From assembly GCA_003150225.1 (NCBI GenBank), contig QAND01000017.1, positions 77,060 to 96,460 of the forward strand: DNA of 19,401 nt, read 5' to 3'. A program made the translations under genes and the position numbers. Source of the DNA: Bacillota bacterium (GTDB lineage: Bacteria > Bacillota > Clostridia > Christensenellales > QAND01). How positions within the stretch are numbered: the first letter of the stretch is position 1; every line of letters begins with the position of its first letter. The notes under the pieces are model-generated. The model had not been told where the DNA came from and searched no databases. It was given only the letters and a program-made list of their open reading frames with translations. This document shows, piece after piece, positions 13,776-19,401 of the stretch.

Positions 13776-14702
13776 TTAAAACCAGTCGCGTTTTTTAAAA
13801 TAACGGATGCAGCCGATGACCACCACAAGACAAAGCAGAATCACTGCTGGATAGCCCAAGGTCCAGTGGTATTCCGGCATCTGAAGATTCATCCCATACC
13901 AGCCTACGATAAGGGTCAGGGGCAGAAATATGATATTGATGACGGTTAACACCTTCATAATGCCATTGAGCCGAATATCCACCTGGGATTGATAGGCCTC
14001 TCGTAGTTCGGCGACATACTCCATAATGCTGGACACCTTGGAATACAGGCGATCCAGCCGTCCCAGAAGAATGCGGATGGATCGAACCGCCTGCCGGTCT
14101 AAAAAACCGTTTTCATTGCGTTCCATATCCTGAAAAACATCAATGCCCTTCTCGTAATACTGTTTGATGGCTCTTAGATTTTTCCGAAGGGATACGATCT
14201 GCCGGGTGTAGTCCCGGCGTGTCTTTCCCTCTAGGATGTCGTCCTCGATGCTGGCGATCCCATTTTCCAGGTCGTTTAGCGACTGATAATCTCCATCGTA
14301 AAGGCCGGCAACCAGAGCATAGAGGAAGCGGTCAAAGCTACGATCAAGAATATCGTCCTGGGCCAAGGATTGGATCAATGCTTCCACTGGTTCCAGATGG
14401 TCGGTAAATACCTGAATCCGGTCTTTTTGTAAAAAAAGATGAACCCGATAGCTGGAGAAGGGCAGCTCCGCCCTTTTGTCCCAGACCTCCAGGCAGATAA
14501 CATCCAGCCCCTCCCGGCTCTCAAACCGGGTGGCGGGATTGGCCAGGGATTTTTCAAACAGGTCCGAAGGCAGGGAGCAGGGGAAGAGGGGAGAGGAAGC
14601 CTCCAAACTGCCCAATCCAATATAGCGCCCATCGGGGGCGAGAGGAGCTTCCCCATGGGGCAGTATTTTACCATCCTGTAATCGGTAAATCATAGAGCGC
14701 AT
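13776..14702 (-). CDS. CorA-type divalent cation (Mg2+/Co2+) channel
   Basis: 308 residues. A large N-terminal cytosolic domain (about 1-245, with a long helix rich in charged residues such as LENGIASIEDDILEGK) is followed by TM1 (about 251-269) ending in the family signature YGMN (269-272), a short periplasmic-side loop, TM2 (about 284-301) and the basic end KKRDWF. CorA proteins form pentameric Mg2+ channels in the membrane. The start follows the stop of the upstream CNNM-type gene by 3 bp; ATG at 14693 is an in-frame alternative with AAAGGA in front. It is the last gene of a likely three-gene Mg2+ operon. The cation is inferred from the family. Confidence 0.93.
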   Translation of the reverse strand: MRSMIYRLQDGKILPHGEAPLAPDGRYIGLGSLEASSPLFPCSLPSDLFEKSLANPATRFESREGLDVICLEVWDKRAELPFSSYRVHLFLQKDRIQVFTDHLEPVEALIQSLAQDDILDRSFDRFLYALVAGLYDGDYQSLNDLENGIASIEDDILEGKTRRDYTRQIVSLRKNLRAIKQYYEKGIDVFQDMERNENGFLDRQAVRSIRILLGRLDRLYSKVSSIMEYVAELREAYQSQVDIRLNGIMKVLTVINIIFLPLTLIVGWYGMNLQMPEYHWTLGYPAVILLCLVVVIGCIRYFKKRDWF

Positions 14703-14705
14703 CCT

Positions 14706-15977
14706 TTAATCCTCGTCCTCTTGGACCGGTGGCCGCGCCTGAACCTTGAGCTTAGTGATTCGCAGGTCGTCCATCTCGGTAACGGTCACGGTGAGATTGT
14801 GATAGTCGAAGGCGTCTCCCACCTGGGGATATCCGCCCAACTGATCGATAGCCCAGCCGCCAACGGTGGTGTATTCGCCATCAAAACGATCCTCATCGAT
14901 GTCCAAATACTCGAACAGATCATAGATGCTCAAATCACCGCTGACCTCATAGAGATCGGGGCCAACGCTGACAAACTCATTTTTGATCTCATCGGTTTCA
15001 TCCCAGATTTCGCCTACAAGCTGCTCTAAGACGTCCTCCATGGTAAGGATGCCCATGGTGCCTCCGTATTCATCGGTGACCACTGCCAGATGAAGCTTTC
15101 GGCGTTTTAGCTCCGCCAGCACCGCGGGAAGCTTCATGGTTTTATGGATGAAACAAACCTCCATAAGCAGGGGACGAATGTTGAGGTCATGCTGATCCAC
15201 CACCTGCTTTAGGAAATGGTTTAGATAGAGAACACCGATAATATTATCGATACTGTCCTCGTAGACGGGGATGCGGGAATAGGGGGATCCCAGCGCCAGC
15301 TCGATGATAGCATCCATGCTGTCGTCGATGTCGATGGCCAGCATATCCACCCGAGGCGTTAAGACCTCCTGAGCTGCGATATCGCTGAATTCCAGGGCGG
15401 ACTGTAAAAGCTCGCTGCGCTCTTCGTCAATAACCCCCTCGTCCTCAACGGTTTCAATGATGGCGGCAAGCTCCTCCTCGGTCACGGAGGGGGACTGCGC
15501 GTCGCCACGGCTCCACAACCGGGAGATCAAATTCACAAACCCCATGATAACGATGACCAGAGGCTTTGTCAGATACATCAAAAAGCGGAGGGGAAGAGCA
15601 ACCGCACGGGAAAATCCATCGCAGTTTTCCTTGGCCACGATCTTGGGCATAATCTCCCCAAAGGTGAGAATCAATACCGTCATGATGGCGGTAGCGTATC
15701 CCACTGCGCTCTCGCCGCCTAGGTTAATGGCGATGACGGTGGCCACCGAAGAGGCGGCGATGTTTACCAAGTTGTTGCCTATTAAAATGGTGGAGAGAGC
15801 GCTCGCGTAGTTTTCATAGATAAAATAGGCGATTTTATCCTTGGCGCGGCCGGATTCCGCTGCTTTTTTCAGCCGCATTTTATTGGCGGAAGCGTAGGCG
15901 ATTTCAGATCCGGAAAAAAAGGCGGAAAGGGCAATGAGAACGATGATAAACACATATGGCCAGTAACTACTGCCCAT
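14706..15977 (-). CDS. HlyC/CorC-family (CNNM-like) membrane protein, second of a tandem pair
   Basis: 423 residues. The N-terminal DUF21/CNNM membrane domain (about 1-155) has FFSGSEIAYAS and TFGEIMPK, both signature segments of the transport domain. A CBS-pair domain (about 205-330, with VLTPRVDM, YSRIPVYEDSIDNIIG and VVTDEYGGTMGILTMEDVLEQLVGEI) comes next, then a C-terminal CorC_HlyC domain (about 345-415). Such proteins are linked to Mg2+ or Na+/Mg2+ export and resistance in bacteria; direction and ion are inferred. Its ATG lies within the end of the upstream paralog, an 11-bp overlap that implies translational coupling. Confidence 0.94.
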   Translation of the reverse strand: MGSSYWPYVFIIVLIALSAFFSGSEIAYASANKMRLKKAAESGRAKDKIAYFIYENYASALSTILIGNNLVNIAASSVATVIAINLGGESAVGYATAIMTVLILTFGEIMPKIVAKENCDGFSRAVALPLRFLMYLTKPLVIVIMGFVNLISRLWSRGDAQSPSVTEEELAAIIETVEDEGVIDEERSELLQSALEFSDIAAQEVLTPRVDMLAIDIDDSMDAIIELALGSPYSRIPVYEDSIDNIIGVLYLNHFLKQVVDQHDLNIRPLLMEVCFIHKTMKLPAVLAELKRRKLHLAVVTDEYGGTMGILTMEDVLEQLVGEIWDETDEIKNEFVSVGPDLYEVSGDLSIYDLFEYLDIDEDRFDGEYTTVGGWAIDQLGGYPQVGDAFDYHNLTVTVTEMDDLRITKLKVQARPPVQEDED

Positions 15978-17289
15978 GCTTCAAATCAACTCCAATTAAG
16001 TTTGCTTTTATGGATTCCTGGGGCTCCGGGGAGACGGGCGGTGTCCATTTGATCAGCAGCTTTACGATGCGTTGATGGTCCATTTTGGTGATGGTGACCA
16101 TGAGGTCGTTGTAGACAAAGTGGTCTCCTTCATGGGGAATAAACTCAAAATGATCCAAAGCCCAGCCGCCCATGGTCTTGTGGGAAAAGGCCTCTTCATC
16201 GTAATTTTCATATTCCATTTCCTCGAAGGCGTCCTCCACCAGAAGATCACCGGACACTTCAAAGCGATTGCCTCCGATTTTGACGAACTCCTCCACCACT
16301 TCGTCATCCTCATCCCAGATCTCGCCTACCAGCTCCTCAAGAATATCCTCTACGGTAACGATCCCCATGGTTCCGCCGTAGTCGTCCGTCACGATGGCTA
16401 GATGCAGCTTTTTACGGCTCATCTCCTCCAAAAGATCGTCGATGCGGGTGGATTTATGGACAAAATGGGGTTCATCCAATAGATCTTTCAGATGGACATT
16501 CCCTTGAAAGCGCACATAGTTTTTTAGGTATTTACGGATCTGAAGAATGCCGATGATATTATCGATGGTGTCCTCATACACCGGCAAGCGAGAGTACTTC
16601 TGGGCTTTGATGAGGGAGAGGATTTCTCCTTCCGCCATATCCGCGTCGATGGAGACAAGGTCCACCCGGGAGGTCAGCACATCCTGAACCGTGATATCCG
16701 CAAACTCCAAGGCTGAGCGTACCAGGTCGCTCTTATCCTCGCTAAGGCTGCCTTCCTCCTCGATGGTATCGATGATTTCATAGAGCTCCTCCTCGGTGAC
16801 GGTGGGCTCGTTCTTCTTTCCAAAGAGCTTGCTTGCAAGCTTGCTGATAGAGGTGAAAAGGAAGGTGATGGGGGTGAGGATTTTCATCAAAAAGTATAGG
16901 GAACCGGAAACCGAAAGGGCAAACCGTTCGCTATACGCTTTGGCAAAGCTCTTGGGAATCATCTCGCTGATCAAAAAAACAACCACCGTGATGACAACGG
17001 TGGAATAGGCCACCGCGCCAACACCCCAAAGGCGGGTGGCAATCAAAGTGGCCAAAGAAGCGCATCCAATATGCATGAGATTGTTCCCAATCAAGAGGGT
17101 GGTCAGCGCTTTATCGAAATGATTGGAGATGTAAAGAGCTTTTTTTGCCCGGCGGTCCCCGCCCTCGGCATAGTTGCGTAGGCGTATCTTGTTGAAGGAT
17201 GCAAAGGATATTTCCGCACCGGCGAAGTATCCTCCGCCAAGAATCAATAGGACCAAAAGAATGTATGGCAACCAACTGCCACCGTCCAT
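15967..17289 (-). CDS. HlyC/CorC-family (CNNM-like) membrane protein, first of a tandem pair
   Basis: 440 residues with the same architecture as its neighbour: DUF21/CNNM membrane part with YFAGAEISFAS and ISEMIPKSFAK, a CBS pair (VLTSRVDL, YSRLPVYEDTIDNIIG, VTDDYGGTMGIVTVEDILEELVGEI) and a CorC_HlyC domain, followed by a longer tail (PPVSPEPQESIKAN). The paralogs are clearly diverged, so the duplication looks old. CNNM proteins work as dimers, so a heterodimer is conceivable. AAGGAG lies 11 bp before the ATG, rather far. A promoter is found about 60 bp upstream, so this gene heads the operon that ends with the CorA-type gene. Confidence 0.94.
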   Translation of the reverse strand: MDGGSWLPYILLVLLILGGGYFAGAEISFASFNKIRLRNYAEGGDRRAKKALYISNHFDKALTTLLIGNNLMHIGCASLATLIATRLWGVGAVAYSTVVITVVVFLISEMIPKSFAKAYSERFALSVSGSLYFLMKILTPITFLFTSISKLASKLFGKKNEPTVTEEELYEIIDTIEEEGSLSEDKSDLVRSALEFADITVQDVLTSRVDLVSIDADMAEGEILSLIKAQKYSRLPVYEDTIDNIIGILQIRKYLKNYVRFQGNVHLKDLLDEPHFVHKSTRIDDLLEEMSRKKLHLAIVTDDYGGTMGIVTVEDILEELVGEIWDEDDEVVEEFVKIGGNRFEVSGDLLVEDAFEEMEYENYDEEAFSHKTMGGWALDHFEFIPHEGDHFVYNDLMVTITKMDHQRIVKLLIKWTPPVSPEPQESIKANLIGVDLKHGQ

Positions 17290-17312
17290 CCGGACACCAA
17301 CTCCTTACATAC

Positions 17313-17332
17313 AAAAAAATGGCCAGAGCCAT
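17313..17332 (-). promoter_or_regulatory. Short hairpin with U run in the leader of the CNNM-CorA operon
   Basis: On the - strand ATGGC-TCTG-GCCAT (5-bp stem, 17319-17332) is followed directly by a run of T, placed between the promoter and the ribosome binding site. It has terminator shape but the stem is short. It could be a weak attenuator; no M-box riboswitch consensus was recognised in the roughly 50-nt leader. Confidence 0.3.
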
Positions 17333-17346
17333 ATAAAGATATAACA

Positions 17347-17375
17347 ATGATACCCGATTTTTCAGGAATTATCAA
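17347..17375 (-). promoter_or_regulatory. Promoter of the CNNM-CNNM-CorA operon
   Basis: TTGATA (17370-17375), exactly 17-bp spacer and TATCAT (17347-17352); each is 5 of 6 to consensus on the - strand. The start near 17340 gives a leader of about 50 nt. Confidence 0.7.
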
Positions 17376-17469
17376 GGAACCAAACGCTTCTCCGGCTTCT
17401 TCCAGGCGTTTGACACAGAATCACAGCAAGAGTGGAAGGGGAGTTCGCTTTATTTCGGCTCATTTGGGC

Positions 17470-17494
17470 AAAACCGCCGGAATTCCCGGGTTTT
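17470..17494. terminator. Possible terminator after the antiporter gene
   Basis: AAAACCCGGGAATTCCGGCGGTTTT (- strand) folds into a GC-rich stem, AAAACC with GGTTTT outside GGAATTCC, 17 bp after the antiporter stop. The T run is only four long. It may also end transcription partially. The rest of the 220-bp gap up to the CNNM gene holds only that operon's promoter. Confidence 0.4.
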
Positions 17495-17510
17495 CTGCAT
17501 CTGTTTTAAA

Positions 17511-19115
17511 TTATGGTGTCCCGGAGAGATTAACTACCAATAGATCGTTTTCCTCGATGACGGTATCCCCTTTGGGAATAATGGCTTGATCCCCGCGGAT
17601 CACCATGATGACCAGCTCTCCGGATTTCGGGGAAAAATCGTGGACGGTCTTTCCGATCCATTTGCTTTCCGGTAAAATGCGATGCTCCTGAAGGGAGATT
17701 GCGCTGCCTCCTTGGTATTCATGGGCGCTTAAAACCGCCACATCTCCCTCGTGGAGGAGGGTACCGCCATGGGGGATCATGGGGATATCCTTTTGAATTA
17801 CCAGTATCATGAGGGTATCCGGCGGCAAAACAATATCCTGTATGGCATGGCCTGCCCAAGGATGCCCCTCACGGATGGTGAGCTTCATCAGGTGTAGATC
17901 GGTTTCATCGGTGTAATCACTGAAGGTGCGCATAACATCGATATCTTTGTCGCTCATGCCCAGCCATCTTGCAAAGGGGGATAGTAGAGAGCCTTGAAAG
18001 AGGATGGAAAGCAGAACAATGCAGAAAACAATGTGAAAAAGATCGTTATTCTGAGTGGTCTCTCCGGCTACTGCCATGATGGCAAATACGATGGATGCGG
18101 CGCCCCGAAGACCTGCAAAGGATACCAGAATCGTTTGCCGGAGACGGCACCGGAAGGGGGAAAGGCAGGCAAAAACCGCAATGGGACGCGCTGCCAGGGT
18201 GAGGAACAGCATGACCCCCAAAGCAGGCAATAAAATCTGTGGGATGCGGGAAGGGGTGGCCAATAGACCCAGCAAAAAGAAGATAAGCATTTGCATTAAG
18301 CTGGTAATGCCGTTGAAAAAATGGACCAGGGCCTTTTTGTTTTGAAACCGCGCGTTTCCTAGAATGATGCCGCAAAGATAGGTGCTTAGATAACCATTGC
18401 CCCCCAGCACCGCCGCCAGGGAATAGGAGATTAGCGCTACGCCGATGACGAAAGCCATGTCAAATCCAGCTACGGAAAAGGAGGCTCGTTTGAGAATCCA
18501 CACGGCAATCAGCGCTACCAGAACGCCCACCAGTATGCCGAAAAAGAACTGGGAGAATACCATGGCTAGGATGGAACCCGCTGAGGTTTTGCCCTCCATA
18601 ATGGACAACACGATTACGGTAAGCATGTAGGAGCAGGGATCGTTGCTGCCGCTCTCCAGCTCCAGCATGGAGTCGGTATGGTATCGGAGGCCCATTTTAT
18701 TTGAGCGAAGGATGGCAAACACCGATGCGGCGTCGGTGGAGCTGATTACTGCGCCGATAAGGAGGCTTTCCAGCAGCTCCATTCCGAGAATAAAATAACA
18801 GAATAATCCCGTAAGGGCGGCGGTGAGCGCCACGCCCAGGGTGGATAGTAAAGCGGATTTTATGGCGACCGGCCGCGCCTGGCTCCAGTTGGTACCAAAA
18901 CCGCCGTAGAACATGATGAAAATCAGCGCTACAGAACAGATCTGCTCAGCAAAACGATAGTTTTCAAATGGAATTTTCAGAATGCCATCGGTGCCAAAAG
19001 CCACACCCAGCAGGATAAACGTAAGCAGCATAGGAATCCCGATTCTCTGAGATAGCCGGTTTAGCAGGACGCAAAACAGGATTACGATGGAAACAATCAG
19101 GATACCAAACGCCAT
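17511..19115 (-). CDS. CPA1-type K+(Na+)/H+ antiporter with two C-terminal RCK_C-like domains
   Basis: 534 residues with about a dozen membrane segments in the first 390. CPA1 features: GVAFGTDG, the SSTDAASVFAIL segment (125-136) and SGSNDP with Asp159, the likely ion-binding Asn-Asp pair, and an SFAGLRGAASIVFAI helix. After the membrane part come two related hydrophilic repeats, about 406-477 and 478-532, each with a pattern PxG..I..GD..VL, typical of TrkA_C/RCK_C domains. Architecture matches the NhaP2/CvrA group of potassium/proton antiporters, where such domains sense ligands. AGGAGG lies 6 bp before ATG. The gene has its own promoter and is not obviously in an operon. The transported ion is inferred. 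Confidence 0.9.
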   Translation of the reverse strand: MAFGILIVSIVILFCVLLNRLSQRIGIPMLLTFILLGVAFGTDGILKIPFENYRFAEQICSVALIFIMFYGGFGTNWSQARPVAIKSALLSTLGVALTAALTGLFCYFILGMELLESLLIGAVISSTDAASVFAILRSNKMGLRYHTDSMLELESGSNDPCSYMLTVIVLSIMEGKTSAGSILAMVFSQFFFGILVGVLVALIAVWILKRASFSVAGFDMAFVIGVALISYSLAAVLGGNGYLSTYLCGIILGNARFQNKKALVHFFNGITSLMQMLIFFLLGLLATPSRIPQILLPALGVMLFLTLAARPIAVFACLSPFRCRLRQTILVSFAGLRGAASIVFAIMAVAGETTQNNDLFHIVFCIVLLSILFQGSLLSPFARWLGMSDKDIDVMRTFSDYTDETDLHLMKLTIREGHPWAGHAIQDIVLPPDTLMILVIQKDIPMIPHGGTLLHEGDVAVLSAHEYQGGSAISLQEHRILPESKWIGKTVHDFSPKSGELVIMVIRGDQAIIPKGDTVIEENDLLVVNLSGTP

Positions 19116-19148
19116 ATCATTCCTCCTATGGTTATGAATCTATAAAAT

Positions 19149-19177
19149 AGTATACGGGAAACGCTGATAGAATGCAA
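19149..19177 (-). promoter_or_regulatory. Candidate promoter of the antiporter gene
   Basis: TATACT (19149-19154, 5 of 6) with a 17-bp spacer to a poor TTGCAT (19172-19177, 3 of 6) on the - strand. The leader would be about 27 nt to the ATG at 19115. Confidence 0.45.
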
Positions 19178-19230
19178 AATGATGAACAAGAAATGTGGGG
19201 GGAGGCTGACCCTCCAATGGAAATTAAAAA

Positions 19231-19258
19231 AATTCGCAAACCATTTGGTTTGCGAATT
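19231..19258 (-). terminator. Terminator of tRNA-Glu
   Basis: A perfect 12-bp stem (AATTCGCAAACC at 19231-19242, its complement at 19247-19258), 4-nt loop, then a T-rich tract on the - strand (19221-19230). It starts 3 bp beyond the tRNA CCA end. Confidence 0.88.
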
Positions 19259-19261
19259 CTT

Positions 19262-19336
19262 TGGTAGCCCGTAGGGGAATCGAACCCCTGTTACCGCCTT
19301 GAGAGGGCGATGTCTTAACCGCTTGACCAACGGGCC
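19262..19336 (-). tRNA. tRNA-Glu (anticodon CTC), CCA encoded
   Basis: It folds by hand: acceptor GGCCCGT/ACGGGCT (first pair G-U), D stem GTC/GAC, anticodon stem TCGCC/GGCGG with loop CTCTCAA, T arm AGGGG-TTCGATT-CCCCT, discriminator A and encoded CCA. Anticodon CTC decodes GAG. Like tRNA-Pro it has a private promoter and terminator. Confidence 0.97.
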
Positions 19337-19352
19337 ACGTGATTGCTTGTAT

Positions 19353-19381
19353 ATTCTATCCGATAAGCTGAGATTTTTCAA
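19353..19381 (-). promoter_or_regulatory. Promoter of tRNA-Glu
   Basis: TTGAAA (19376-19381; 5 of 6), 17-bp spacer, TAGAAT (19353-19358; 5 of 6) on the - strand, ending about 16 bp before the tRNA. Confidence 0.8.
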
Positions 19382-19401
19382 CCCCTTTTTTCAAGAAAAA
19401 T

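Noticed and set aside
17290..17510. M-box or other known riboswitch before the CNNM operon
   Set aside because: The leader from the predicted start is only about 50 nt and no conserved riboswitch core was recognised.
19097..19381. 94-codon frame over tRNA-Glu
   Set aside because: It reads through the tRNA, its promoter and its terminator, and gives the same kind of spurious tRNA peptide.

Overview
The window (about 19.4 kb, moderate G+C) comes from an endospore-forming member of the Firmicutes, most likely a clostridial lineage. The reasons are the gene order tig-clpP-clpX-lon-engB, a full-length spoIVA preceded by a sigma-E-like promoter, DegV and DUF1836 genes, and strong AGGAGG-type ribosome binding sites. 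No species can be named from sequence reading alone.

Region 1 (1-7160, + strand) is a protein quality-control block. It holds the 3' two-thirds of trigger factor, then clpP, clpX (TTG start), lon and the ribosome-assembly GTPase engB, a small double zinc-knuckle protein with a hyperacidic tail, and a calcineurin-like metallophosphoesterase closed by a strong terminator. A terminator and a REP-like palindrome split clpX from lon, and the lon leader carries two back-to-back small hairpins, the second of which overlaps the ribosome binding site. Region 2 (7218-8792) is spoIVA, with its own promoter and a perfectly palindromic terminator.

Region 3 (8793-10541, - strand) is the scar of an integrated element next to tRNA-Pro(GGG). 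A tyrosine recombinase has lost its C-terminal end, including the nucleophilic tyrosine, and is fused in frame to the C-terminal part of peptide methionine sulfoxide reductase MsrA, which has lost its catalytic cysteine. A 15-bp perfect inverted repeat flanks the tRNA gene.

Region 4 (10627-13768) holds a cytoplasmic SGNH/GDSL hydrolase, then a DegV-family fatty-acid-binding protein sandwiched between two DUF1836 paralogs. These paralogs look like MerR-type winged-helix regulators. Short sequence similarities between promoter regions here suggest, but do not prove, a common regulator.

Region 5 (13776-19381, - strand) is about cation homeostasis. A promoter drives an apparent three-gene operon of two tandem CNNM/CorC-type proteins (11-bp overlap) and a CorA-type channel. 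Upstream lies a CPA1-type cation/proton antiporter with two C-terminal RCK_C-like domains. tRNA-Glu(CTC), with its promoter and terminator, ends the window. No CRISPR array, complete transposon or rRNA was seen. The nearest things to something new are the DUF1836/DegV/DUF1836 module, the acidic zinc-knuckle protein and the integrase-MsrA fusion.
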